A DNA stretch of 64,000 nucleotides from Flavivirga eckloniae (GTDB lineage: Bacteria > Bacteroidota > Bacteroidia > Flavobacteriales > Flavobacteriaceae): positions 4,603,001-4,667,000 of the forward strand of contig NZ_CP025791.1 of the NCBI RefSeq assembly GCF_002886045.1, in the 5' to 3' direction. Positions 37,043-46,600 of this stretch are shown in pieces (the stretch's first letter is position 1; the number at the start of each line of letters is the position of its first letter). The notes beneath the pieces are model-generated. The model was not told the origin of the DNA. It saw nothing but the letters and a program-made list of their open reading frames with translations, and ran no database searches. The position numbers were made by a program, and so were the translations under genes.

Positions 37043-37636
37043 TTACGGATTGATCTTTTTCATTCTAAACAATAAAAACATCAAAGAAATCATCTTTTCT
37101 TTCATTCTTTTACGAAGAATAGAAAAGGCCTTGACCATTTGTTTTTCAACTGTATTTACGGATACGTTTTGAAATTCTGCAATTTCAATATAAGTGAGTC
37201 CTTCCTTTTTACTTAATAAGAAGGTTTCTCTGCACTTATTGGGTAATTGTTCTATTTCTTTATTTATGAAGTGCATTATCCTTTTGGTCTCATCTTCATC
37301 TTTCACCATAGTCACGAAATCTAAACCTTCAATATATTTTTTTTCTAATGCAGTAATGGCAATTTCTTTTCGATATTGATCAACAAATTCGTTATAAACA
37401 GATTTATATAAATAATTTTTAATCGAAATGTCAGCTTTTAATTTTTCTCGCTGTTGCCACATTCTAACAATTACATTTTGCACAATATCTTCCGACTTAA
37501 AATCATCTCTGGCCAGATTAGTCGCGTAATCACATAGCTTTTCATAGTAAAGCTCTACGAGATAAGTATAGGCATGAGTATTACCTTTTCTTAATGATCG
37601 TATAAGTTTTTTTTGACTTAAAAACTGCTTTTTCAA
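37043..37636 (-). CDS. ECF sigma factor, locus C
   Basis: 197 residues. Starts with TTG (no in-frame ATG or GTG at the right place). Region 2 (AYTYLVELYYEKLCDYATNL; DIVQNVIVRMWQQREK) and region 4 (GLTYIEIAEFQNVSVNTVEKQMVKA, split) are clear. It resembles the locus A sigma factor in both sequence (LPNKCRETFLLSKKEGLTYIEIAE versus LPKKCKQTFLLNKEEGLTNIEIAE, shown as split blocks) and divergent position 104 bases from FecR. It likely transcribes the locus C receptor operon when freed from FecR. Confidence 0.92.
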   Translation of the reverse strand: MKKQFLSQKKLIRSLRKGNTHAYTYLVELYYEKLCDYATNLARDDFKSEDIVQNVIVRMWQQREKLKADISIKNYLYKSVYNEFVDQYRKEIAITALEKKYIEGLDFVTMVKDEDETKRIMHFINKEIEQLPNKCRETFLLSKKEGLTYIEIAEFQNVSVNTVEKQMVKAFSILRKRMKEKMISLMFLLFRMKKINP

Positions 37637-37740
37637 AGGGTTAGAGAGAATTTTTATTTTAACAAATTTAATTTTTTTTTACAAAAAGTGGTGGTACAGC
37701 AATTTTAGTTTCGTTATAAGAGTATAAATGTTATGAAAAA

Positions 37741-38910
37741 GTGAATATAAATATTGAGAAATTAATTGTAAAATTTCTAGCAAAGGAGGCTGATCTTGAA
37801 GAACTCAAACAATTGGAAGTATGGATCAGTAACCCAGAGAATGAGGCCCTATTTTTTGAATTCATAAAGACGAATGCTTTTATAAAAATGACGATGAGCA
37901 ACTATGATAAAAAGAGGGCGAAAGCAAATATAATACGTCGCATAAAACAAGAAAAAAGTATTTTCTATAATAAACATAAGGGCAATAATATATTTAAGTA
38001 TGCAGCAGCAGCAATGATTATAGGAGTTTTGGCTGCTACCTATATCTTTAGAAATGATTTATTTGAAGAGCCCATAGAAACGCCTTCTGTGGTTGTTGAA
38101 GAACCTATAGAAATGGGCACAGATAAAGCCATCCTTACATTAGAAGATGGTTCTTTTATTGAATTGGATGAAGATGCTGTGTTCGCAACAAAAAATTTGA
38201 ATAGTAATGGCAAACAAATAGTATATGACACAGAGAGTAAAAGCGCTGAAAAAATAGAATATAACTATTTAACAATTCCGAGAGGAGGTCAATACGCTGT
38301 GAAGTTGTCTGATGGTACCCAAGTATGGTTAAATTCAGAATCTCAACTAAAGTACCCAGTAAGCTTTGAAGCTGGAAAGCCCCGTCAAGTGGAGTTGATA
38401 TATGGAGAAGCCTATTTTGATGTGTCTCCAAGTGCCAAACATGAAGGTTCAAAATTTAAGGTATTTAATAAATCTCAAGAAATTGAGGTGTTAGGAACAG
38501 AATTTAATGTAACAGCATATAAGGATGAAACAATTATTTATACCACATTGGTAGAAGGTAGGGTGGTGATTAACACTTCGACCTCTAAGCAAACACTTAA
38601 ACCAAATGAACAGTCAAGTTTGAATACTGCAAACAACAGTATAGATATAGCAAAGGTTGATGTAAAAGTTGTAACGGCTTGGGTTAATGGCAAATTCATT
38701 TTTAAAGGTAAGTCACTAAAAGATATCACCAAAGTACTATCTAGATGGTATGATGTAGATTTTGAATTTGAAAACAAATCGCTCGAAGAAGCTAAATTTA
38801 TAGGAGAGCTAGGTAAGCGTCAAAATCTGGAAAAAATATTACAATTAATTAAAAACACAAATTATATAAATGCCTATGAAATAAAAGGAAAAAAAGTAAT
38901 ACTAAAATAA
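37741..38910 (+). CDS. FecR-family anti-sigma factor, locus C
   Basis: 389 residues with a GTG start. A three-codon mini-ORF (ATG AAA AAG TGA, 37733-37744) overlaps the start region, which may lower initiation. Domains as in locus A: N-terminal sigma-binding part, membrane helix (about 82-102), FecR domain (IPRGGQYAVKLSDGTQVWLN; GEAYFDVSPSAKH; VLGTEFNVTAY) and DUF4974-type C-terminus. Length and blocks nearly match the locus A FecR, not the locus B one, although the receptor barrel matches locus B. Confidence 0.93.
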   Translation: MNINIEKLIVKFLAKEADLEELKQLEVWISNPENEALFFEFIKTNAFIKMTMSNYDKKRAKANIIRRIKQEKSIFYNKHKGNNIFKYAAAAMIIGVLAATYIFRNDLFEEPIETPSVVVEEPIEMGTDKAILTLEDGSFIELDEDAVFATKNLNSNGKQIVYDTESKSAEKIEYNYLTIPRGGQYAVKLSDGTQVWLNSESQLKYPVSFEAGKPRQVELIYGEAYFDVSPSAKHEGSKFKVFNKSQEIEVLGTEFNVTAYKDETIIYTTLVEGRVVINTSTSKQTLKPNEQSSLNTANNSIDIAKVDVKVVTAWVNGKFIFKGKSLKDITKVLSRWYDVDFEFENKSLEEAKFIGELGKRQNLEKILQLIKNTNYINAYEIKGKKVILK

Positions 38911-38914
38911 AAAA

Positions 38915-38961
38915 AGAGGGATAGAACTATCTGCATGCGACCGCGAATAAGTCTTCCCTCT
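38915..38961 (+). other. stem-loop in the FecR-SusC spacer, locus C
   Basis: AGAGGGA (38915-38921) pairs with TCCCTCT (38955-38961), with a palindromic TGCATGC in the loop. No T-run. Positioned like the hairpins of the other three loci. Confidence 0.45.
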
Positions 38962-39011
38962 CAAGTCGATCAATTAATTAAATGTTTAACTAACTAATAC
39001 CATGCAAATTT

Positions 39012-42000
39012 ATGGAAATTAAATTAACCAATGTCTGCTTTCCGTTAGGAAAAAGACTTTTACTGATCATTATGAGAACATTCATATTCTTATGTTTTTT
39101 TTCAGGATTCGGTGTTACCCCCAATAACGTTCTATCCCAAAATGTTAAAATTGTTATAGATACTGATAAGACGGTAACTGTGGACGAGATCTTTATGATG
39201 ATCAGCGATCAAACAGATTATGAGTTTATTTATCATGAAGATCTTTTTAAAAACCTCCCCAAAGTACAATTAAAAAAGGGAGTGATTAGAGCCAATAAAC
39301 TATTGAAGGAAAGTATTTCTAACGATAACGTGCTTTTTGAGTTTACTAGCAATAATACCATTATTATTAAGGAAAAGGATACCACTTCATCTGGTTTAGT
39401 AAGTGTACAACAAGGCCACGAAGTATCTGGTACTATTAATGATGTAAATGGACAACCCTTACCAGGTGCTACTATTCTTGAAAAAGGTACAACCAATGGC
39501 GTTACAACAGATTTTGATGGTAAATATTCATTAGGACTTTCTAGTGATAATGCAACTTTGGTAATATCCTACATTGGTTTTGCTACTCAGGAAATACCGG
39601 TAGCCGGACAGTCTCAGATAGATGTTGTTCTTAGAGAGGTTGTATCGTCTTTAGAAGAAGTTGTAGTAATTGGTTATGGAGCCACGGTGAAGAAAAAAGA
39701 TTTAACAGGGTCTGTAGCAAGTGCCAATTTAGATAATGCTCTTGAGACCACTAATGTTTCCATAGTTCAAGCATTACAAGGAGCTATTGCTGGTGTTAAC
39801 ATAAGTGCAGTAACTTCTGCCGGTTCAAACCCAGTCATATCTGTAAGAGGACGAAATACGTTGCATAATAATGATGACCGAAACCCGGCTACAGACGAGT
39901 CGAATACAAATTTACCACTTATTGTATTGGATGGAATAATATATAGAGGAAGTTTGGTTGATATCAACCCTTCTGATATTAAAGCAATAGATGTGCTTAA
40001 AGATGCCAGTTCTGCAGCAATCTACGGATCACAGGCAGCAAATGGTGTTATAGTAATAACGACTAAGAGTGGAGATACTTCAAATAGAAAACCTATAATA
40101 AACTATACATCAAGTTATTCAATACAAAGCCCATCCAATAAAATGCGCCCAATGCGTGCGGCAGAATATGAAGAGTTTTATCCGGAAATTTTCTGGCAAG
40201 AAGGAGCGAGAATAGCTCCCGATTATCTTCAACGAGATCCTAATTATGATTTTTCAGGAAATCTAAAAAGTACTTTTTTAAGAGACGGGTATAATGCTGG
40301 CATAGATGTAGATTGGTGGGATCAGCTAACAAGAAATGGTACCGTAAACATGCATAATATTAGTATTAGGCAAAAAAGAGAGAACTTTAGTTATTTCGTA
40401 TCTGCTGGTATTACAGACCAAAAAGGGTTTCTGGTAGGTGATGATTATACCAGATATAACTTTAGGGTAAATTTAGAATCAAAAATAAACGATTGGCTAA
40501 AAATAGGGACACAAACCTATGCCGTTGTTAGTGATTACTCAGGAGTTAGTCCCACTTCAAGAGATATATTTCGTGTACAACCGTGGGCACCTATAAGAGA
40601 TGATGAGGGAGAATTTATTGTTGCTCCGGTAGATGGAATTAACCCTTTTCTTGTACTTCAACAAGACAATTCAGATATACGGTTAAACCTATCAAGTACA
40701 TTGTATGCAGATATTGATTTACCTATAGATGGCCTTAATTACCGAATGAATTATTCAAATGCTTATCGTACTACAAATCAATTCAATTTTGATGCTTTTG
40801 GAGCTAGTCAAACAGGATTGGGTTTTAAAGAATATAGAATTGGTTGGGATCAAACTTTGGATAATATTGTTTCATATAGAAAAAGTTTTAACGATGTCCA
40901 TAATTTGAATGTTACGTTATTATATGGTATAGAAAAAAGACATATCAATATTACAGATTCAGAAGCCAGTAACTTTGAATTAGACATTTTGGGGTATAAC
41001 AGATTGCAAGCTGGTGACCCTACACTTAACAAAATAGAAACGAGAAAAGAAGAAGAAAGTAGTTTATACCAAATGGCAAGAGTTTTGTATAACTACAAAA
41101 ACAAATATTTCTTAACAGGTACGGTACGTCGCGACGGTTTCTCTGGTTTTGGTGTAAATGACAAAACTGCTGTATTTCCAACTGGAGCGGTTGCTTGGGT
41201 GCTTACCGAAGAAGATTTTGCCAATGACTCTTCATGGCTAAATTTCTTAAAACTTCGAGGGTCTTATGGACAATCGGGTAGACGTGGTATTGAACGACTG
41301 CAAACGCTTGCTAGAGTAGGATCTGACCCATCTGTAGTATTCGGAGATGGAGCAACCCCATCGCAAGGACAATCTATTACCAGTTTGGCAAGTAATACGT
41401 TAACATGGGAAACTACTACAGGTCTTAATGTTGGAGTTGATTTTCAGGTCATGGATTCTCGACTTGGTGGTAGCATTGAATATTATAATAATAAAACAGA
41501 AAATATTCTTTTTGGTATTGCACTGCCTAGAACAAGTGGTTTTAGTGGTATTAATGCTAATATTGCCGAGGTAGCTAATAATGGAATTGAGCTTACTTTA
41601 AATGGAACCATCGTGAAGAATGATGATTTCCAATGGAATGCATCTTTTAATTTCAATAGAGTAAGAAATGAAATAGTCTCTATTTTAGGACCTTCTAATG
41701 ATAGCGATAACGATGGGCAAGAAGATGATTTAGTTGGAAACCGGTTATTTATAGGAGAACCTCAAAATGTTGTTTACGATTATGACATTATAGGGATGTG
41801 GCAAATAGCAGATGAGACCAATGGAAATTTACCAGATGGTTTTTTTCCTGGAACATATAAGCTTGGGGATTTAAACGGAGATGGCGACATTTCTTCATTA
41901 GACGATAGAAGAGTTATTGGGTATGCCGATCCATCATATAGATTTGGTATAGCTAATACCATTACTTATAAAGATTTCACTTTTTATGCATTTATTAACT

Positions 42001-42401
42001 CTATTCAAGGAGGCGATAATTATTATTTAGGAGATGATGCTATTCACTCAGTAAGGGAACAGTTATCCTTTACTAACATCCCTAGCGGAGGTTTCGACTT
42101 TTGGACTCCTGAAAATCCGAATGCACGATACAGAAGGTTGGATACCGGTTCACAATTTGGTGGACGACCATATTCATCAAGAAGTTTTGTTAGACTACAA
42201 GATGTTACGCTATCCTACAATATTCCAAATAAGGTAAAGGACATGATTGGGCTTAGCAGCGCTAAATTATTTATTAGCGGTAAAAACCTTTATACCTGGA
42301 CCAAGTGGAACGGATGGGACCCGGAAACAGGCGCCGGTTTCGGAGCAGGCGGTGTGCCTACAATGAAAAGTTATTCATTAGGGTTAAATGTAGAATTTTA
42401 A
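39012..42401 (+). CDS. SusC TonB-dependent receptor with STN domain, locus C (mosaic)
   Basis: 1129 residues. The first ~115 residues (MEIKLTN..., MRTFIFLCFFSGFGVTPNNVLSQ in pieces; STN with FIYHEDLFKNLPKVQLKKGVI) align with the locus A receptor (FIYHENLFKDFPKVELKKGII), including near-identical DNA around the start codon. From the carboxypeptidase-D-like domain (LPGATILEKGTTNG) and plug (GYGATVKKKDLTGS) to the last residue (LGLNVEF) it aligns with the locus B receptor at very high identity. The switch lies between STN and plug. Imports the same type of ligand as locus B but should signal through the locus A-type FecR/sigma pair (inference). Confidence 0.95.
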   Translation: MEIKLTNVCFPLGKRLLLIIMRTFIFLCFFSGFGVTPNNVLSQNVKIVIDTDKTVTVDEIFMMISDQTDYEFIYHEDLFKNLPKVQLKKGVIRANKLLKESISNDNVLFEFTSNNTIIIKEKDTTSSGLVSVQQGHEVSGTINDVNGQPLPGATILEKGTTNGVTTDFDGKYSLGLSSDNATLVISYIGFATQEIPVAGQSQIDVVLREVVSSLEEVVVIGYGATVKKKDLTGSVASANLDNALETTNVSIVQALQGAIAGVNISAVTSAGSNPVISVRGRNTLHNNDDRNPATDESNTNLPLIVLDGIIYRGSLVDINPSDIKAIDVLKDASSAAIYGSQAANGVIVITTKSGDTSNRKPIINYTSSYSIQSPSNKMRPMRAAEYEEFYPEIFWQEGARIAPDYLQRDPNYDFSGNLKSTFLRDGYNAGIDVDWWDQLTRNGTVNMHNISIRQKRENFSYFVSAGITDQKGFLVGDDYTRYNFRVNLESKINDWLKIGTQTYAVVSDYSGVSPTSRDIFRVQPWAPIRDDEGEFIVAPVDGINPFLVLQQDNSDIRLNLSSTLYADIDLPIDGLNYRMNYSNAYRTTNQFNFDAFGASQTGLGFKEYRIGWDQTLDNIVSYRKSFNDVHNLNVTLLYGIEKRHINITDSEASNFELDILGYNRLQAGDPTLNKIETRKEEESSLYQMARVLYNYKNKYFLTGTVRRDGFSGFGVNDKTAVFPTGAVAWVLTEEDFANDSSWLNFLKLRGSYGQSGRRGIERLQTLARVGSDPSVVFGDGATPSQGQSITSLASNTLTWETTTGLNVGVDFQVMDSRLGGSIEYYNNKTENILFGIALPRTSGFSGINANIAEVANNGIELTLNGTIVKNDDFQWNASFNFNRVRNEIVSILGPSNDSDNDGQEDDLVGNRLFIGEPQNVVYDYDIIGMWQIADETNGNLPDGFFPGTYKLGDLNGDGDISSLDDRRVIGYADPSYRFGIANTITYKDFTFYAFINSIQGGDNYYLGDDAIHSVREQLSFTNIPSGGFDFWTPENPNARYRRLDTGSQFGGRPYSSRSFVRLQDVTLSYNIPNKVKDMIGLSSAKLFISGKNLYTWTKWNGWDPETGAGFGAGGVPTMKSYSLGLNVEF

Positions 42402-42413
42402 AAAAGTGTGATT

Positions 42414-44084
42414 ATGAAAAATTTAAGAAAATTAATATGGATTAGTTTAATCTTGATCACTGCAGGTTCTTGTGATGAACAAGATTTTTTAAAGGAAGAA
42501 GCATTCGATTTTTACTCTCCTGGAAACTCATATACTTCACCAGTACAAATAGAAGCAGCAATTACTAAGTTACACGAGAATGTAAGAGTTATGTTATTCG
42601 AAAATACCGATAACAGTTTTATTTTTCAGTATACTGCAGATTATGCGTATGATGCCATAGCGCCGACCCATGCATTAAACTCTTGGGCAGATAAAGTGAC
42701 TCCAGAAGCTGGAGAAGTAGATTGGATGTGGGACAGATTTTATAAAATTATCTTTAATACGAATGTTATTATAGGAAGAATAGATGCTGTAGCGTATAGT
42801 TCTGAGCAGGAACGAGCGGCACATATAGCCGAAGCCAAGTTTTTCAGAGCTTGGGCCTATAGAGGATTAGGTATTATTTTTGGAGGCGTACCTATTGTTT
42901 TAGAGGAGACTACAAGCCCAAAAAGAGATTTTGTTAGAGCCCCTAGGCAAGATGTTTGGAATTTGATTATTCAGGATTTAACTGAGGCTATTCCTAATTT
43001 ACCTGGAACAGATGAAGTGGCAGATGGGCGAGTAACCAAAGGAGCAGGAAATCATCTTTTAGCAGAAATGTACATTATAGTACAAGATTATGTTAAAGCC
43101 ATTGCTGCTGCTACAGAAGTTATCGATAACTCAGGATTTACATTAATGCAGAATCGTTTTGGGTCTAGAAGTACAGAACCGGGAGATGTGTATTGGGATC
43201 TTTTTAGAAGAGGTAACCAAAATAGAGGCTCTGGCAATACCGAAAGTATTTGGGTAAGTCAATATGAGTACCTTACTCCAGGAGGAGGTAACGGAGATAA
43301 CTTACCTAGGTTTTTAATGCCCTTGTACTGGCAACTAGAAGATAATAACGGAGAAAGTTTGTTCACAGGACCTAATGAGAATTTTGGTGGACGTGGCATA
43401 GGTTGGTGGGCTCCTACGGAATATTGGCTAGTTGATGTTTGGGCAGGTGGTAATGCAAACGATATGAGAAACTCAGAGTATAACATTATTCGCGATATAG
43501 TTGCCAACAACCCCGCATCTACCTTTTTTGGGCAACCCATTGTAGCTAGTGGAGCAATCCAAAATTTTAAAGACAATAGAGACCCTTTTGATAGATGGTG
43601 GAACGTCATCGTTGCAAAAGGTGCTCCTTTAGGTAATTTCCCTGAAGAAGTCGTAGCAGATCCAGTAACTGGTTTAAATACTAATGATGCAAATCATTCT
43701 TACCGTGATCGCTATTTAATGCGATTAGCTGAGACCTATTTACTAAGAGCAGAAGCACATTTGCTTAATGGAGATACTGGTAGTGCGGCTAATGATATAA
43801 ATGCCGTAAGAACACGAGCAAATGCTCCTCTAGTAGATGCAGCAGATGTAGATATGAATTACATTCTCGATGAACGCGCTAGGGAACTTTTTGGAGAAGA
43901 ACTACGTCTTTTAACCTTAATGCGAATGGGGAATATTGTAGAGAGAGTGAGAATGTACGACCCTATGCATAATGGAACATTTGCATCTAATAACATTAAC
44001 GATCACCAAAATCTATGGCCTATACCAAATTCTGAAATTGAACGAAATACCGAAGCAGTTTTAGAACAAAATATAGGATACTAA
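42414..44084 (+). CDS. SusD/RagB-family lipoprotein, locus C
   Basis: Begins at the ATG at 42414, matching the locus B homologue (MKNLRKLIWISL); a GTG two codons earlier is also in frame. Lipoprotein signal (AGSC). Same length class and blocks as the locus B SusD (AEAKFFRAWAYRGLGIIFGGVPI; GAGNHLLAEMYIIVQDY; ELFGEELRLLTLMRMG). It lies 12 bases after SusC, so translationally close. Ends AVLEQNIGY, one Asp shorter than locus B. Surface glycan-binding partner of the receptor. Confidence 0.95.
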   Translation: MKNLRKLIWISLILITAGSCDEQDFLKEEAFDFYSPGNSYTSPVQIEAAITKLHENVRVMLFENTDNSFIFQYTADYAYDAIAPTHALNSWADKVTPEAGEVDWMWDRFYKIIFNTNVIIGRIDAVAYSSEQERAAHIAEAKFFRAWAYRGLGIIFGGVPIVLEETTSPKRDFVRAPRQDVWNLIIQDLTEAIPNLPGTDEVADGRVTKGAGNHLLAEMYIIVQDYVKAIAAATEVIDNSGFTLMQNRFGSRSTEPGDVYWDLFRRGNQNRGSGNTESIWVSQYEYLTPGGGNGDNLPRFLMPLYWQLEDNNGESLFTGPNENFGGRGIGWWAPTEYWLVDVWAGGNANDMRNSEYNIIRDIVANNPASTFFGQPIVASGAIQNFKDNRDPFDRWWNVIVAKGAPLGNFPEEVVADPVTGLNTNDANHSYRDRYLMRLAETYLLRAEAHLLNGDTGSAANDINAVRTRANAPLVDAADVDMNYILDERARELFGEELRLLTLMRMGNIVERVRMYDPMHNGTFASNNINDHQNLWPIPNSEIERNTEAVLEQNIGY

Positions 44085-44133
44085 ATTTGTAATTATTATA
44101 TTATTTTGAGTTGGTTCGATTTAGTAGTGAAGA

Positions 44134-44166
44134 TGAGACTTGACCTGTTCAAGTCTCATTTTTTTT
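44134..44166 (+). terminator. intrinsic terminator between SusD and enzyme, locus C
   Basis: Perfect 10-bp stem TGAGACTTGA (44134-44143)/TCAAGTCTCA (44149-44158) followed by eight T. It lies 13 bases before the enzyme ATG. Confidence 0.9.
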
Positions 44167-44179
44167 AATAAAATTTAAT

Positions 44180-46600
44180 ATGAAAAAATTAAGAATACCC
44201 TTACTATTACTGTGTTTTTTTATAAGCACAAAGGGCGTTTCTGCTCAGCCTAAGTGTACTAATCTTGACTCGTACAATGTTGTTTGGCATGAACAAAGTA
44301 AAAACAGTGCAGAATCTATGCCCGTTGGAGGCGGAGATATTGGATGTAATGTATGGGTAGAAAATGGCGAATTAATATTATATGTACAACGAAGTGGGAG
44401 TATTGCAGAGACCAACGAATATTTAAAATTAGGTCGTGTACGTGTGAAATTAAGCCCAAATCCTTTTTCAGCTCGTGGAGATCACCATAAGTTTAGTCAG
44501 GAGTTAAAGCTTCACGATGGTTATATAGAGATTCAAGGAGAAAAACAACACAAAGGAAAAACATTAAAGTCAACATTGCGTATATGGGTAGATGTTCACC
44601 GGCCTATGGTTCACATAGAGGTTGAAGCAAACCAAAAGATTAAAGTAGATGTTGCTTATGAAAATTGGAGAATGAAGGATGAAGTTATCACCAACGATGG
44701 TCGAAGACATTCTACCTTTAATTTAGATAGCTATCCTGGGAAAGTTTTGCTTTCTAAAGATGATGTTGAACAGCAAAAAGAACATATTGTTTTTTACCAT
44801 CGTAATCCAGATGATAAATTGCTTCCAGACCTACTAATTGAACAGCAAGGATTAGAGGCATATAAAGCAGAGATAACAGACGATCTTAAAGGACGTATTT
44901 TTGGAGGTATGCTTTACGGCGATGGTTTTATAGCATCAAAAACCACCACTGACGAATATCAAGGTAAGCATTTTACCGCGTGGCATATGGTTTCTAAGAA
45001 AAAGAAAAAAAAGCATCATATTAAATTGGTTTCCCATATCTCACAAACAAATACTGTAGAAAATTGGCAAAAAGGTTTGGATGAGATATTAATGGATCCA
45101 ATAGCTAAGAATACAGAACAAGCCTATAGTGCTTCTAAAGCATGGTGGCATGAGTTTTGGTCCAGAAGTCATATTTTCATTAAGCCCGAAACACCTGATA
45201 AAAAGGATAAAGCATGGGTAATAGCACGTAACTATCAATTATTTCGTTATCAATTGGGATGCAATGCCTTTGGGGAGTACCCTACAAGGTTTAACGGCGG
45301 AAACTTTACTGTAGATTCTGGATTAATTGAAAAAAGAAGAGATTTCGGTCCAGATTTTCGTGCATGGGGCGGTGGCGTCTTTACAGCTCAGAACCAGAGG
45401 TTAATTCATTGGCCGATGCTAAAAACGGGTGATTTTGATGCTATTCTACCTCATTTCGAATTGTTTCGTAAAGGGTTGCCAGGAGCAAAAGCTCGAGTAA
45501 AGGAACATTTTGGTCATGATGGTGCTGTTTATAGTGAGTATACTAATGTACCGGGATTAGCATTGGGTGCTGGTTACGGATGGTCGGAAGGATCTCGAAA
45601 AAGAGGAACAGAAGTGGCTCTGGGAGATGAACGGGCAAATGGCGCAAAAGGATATAATAGTATCGTAGAAAAGGGTGTTATGGCTAATCCTGCTATTTCT
45701 TACCATTGGGAGTCCCAATTGGAAAATGCGTACATGATCATGGAATATCACCGCTATACAGGTAAGGATATTACTAAATATTTACCCTTTATAAAACAAT
45801 CTGTAATCTTTTTCGATGAGCACTATCGTATGCGGGAAAAGATACGTAGAGGTAAAGAGTTGAACGACTCGGGTAAATTAGTGTTTTACCCATCCACATC
45901 TTGTGAAACCTATCGGGGCGCAAAAGATCCTGTAGATGTAGTATCCGGGTTGGAAGCTTGTTTAACGTCTTTATTAAAATTGGATGAAGCTTATGTGAGC
46001 ACAGCAGAAAAGAAATACTATAAAGCATATCTGGATAGACTGCCTGGATATTATTATGATGAAGTAAAGGGAGATACCATTTTAAAACCTGCTGAAAGCT
46101 GGAAATTTTATCTAAACTCTGAATGCCCACAATTCTACCCGCTGTTTCCTTTTAATAGATTCGATATGGGAAAAGACGATATGACGGTTTTTCATAACAC
46201 ATGGAAGCATGGCGAGTTTCCAAAGAACATGGTGATTAGCTGGCATCAGGATGGTATTTTCTTTGCCCGTATGGGGATGACGGCAGAAGCAGAAGATTAC
46301 AATACCAAAAAATTAATGAGCTCAGAACGTAGATTCCCTACCTTTTGGGGCCCCGGACATGATTGGGTACCTGATCATAATTGGGGAGGATCTGGAATGA
46401 TTGGCTTGCAGGAAATGTTGATGCAATGTTTTGAAGACAGAATCCTATTGTTTCCTTCTTGGCCCAAACATTGGGATGTTGATTTTAAACTTCACGCACC
46501 TAAAAATACAACCATAGAAGGCATCTTAAAAAATGGAAAACTTATTGAACTTAAAGTAACTCCCGAAAGCAGGAGAAAGGATGTCGTTGTGCTAAATTAG
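44180..46600 (+). CDS. DUF5703 / GH95-like glycoside hydrolase, locus C
   Basis: 806 residues with signal peptide (about 1-22, ending VSAQ). Same domains as the locus B enzyme: DUF5703-type N-terminal beta-domain (SMPVGGGDIGCNVWVENGE), helical toroid (RNYQLFRYQLGCN; YHWESQLENAYMIMEYHRYTG, split; FWGPGHDWVPDHNWGGSG) and C-terminal beta-domain. High identity in the barrel; larger differences in the N-terminal domain and the loop after GYGW (GERANGAKG region). Preceded by a strong intrinsic terminator, so expression depends on read-through or its own promoter. Likely cell-surface or periplasmic exo-enzyme; fucose or galactose specificity is only an inference from GH95 similarity. Confidence 0.85.
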   Translation: MKKLRIPLLLLCFFISTKGVSAQPKCTNLDSYNVVWHEQSKNSAESMPVGGGDIGCNVWVENGELILYVQRSGSIAETNEYLKLGRVRVKLSPNPFSARGDHHKFSQELKLHDGYIEIQGEKQHKGKTLKSTLRIWVDVHRPMVHIEVEANQKIKVDVAYENWRMKDEVITNDGRRHSTFNLDSYPGKVLLSKDDVEQQKEHIVFYHRNPDDKLLPDLLIEQQGLEAYKAEITDDLKGRIFGGMLYGDGFIASKTTTDEYQGKHFTAWHMVSKKKKKKHHIKLVSHISQTNTVENWQKGLDEILMDPIAKNTEQAYSASKAWWHEFWSRSHIFIKPETPDKKDKAWVIARNYQLFRYQLGCNAFGEYPTRFNGGNFTVDSGLIEKRRDFGPDFRAWGGGVFTAQNQRLIHWPMLKTGDFDAILPHFELFRKGLPGAKARVKEHFGHDGAVYSEYTNVPGLALGAGYGWSEGSRKRGTEVALGDERANGAKGYNSIVEKGVMANPAISYHWESQLENAYMIMEYHRYTGKDITKYLPFIKQSVIFFDEHYRMREKIRRGKELNDSGKLVFYPSTSCETYRGAKDPVDVVSGLEACLTSLLKLDEAYVSTAEKKYYKAYLDRLPGYYYDEVKGDTILKPAESWKFYLNSECPQFYPLFPFNRFDMGKDDMTVFHNTWKHGEFPKNMVISWHQDGIFFARMGMTAEAEDYNTKKLMSSERRFPTFWGPGHDWVPDHNWGGSGMIGLQEMLMQCFEDRILLFPSWPKHWDVDFKLHAPKNTTIEGILKNGKLIELKVTPESRRKDVVVLN

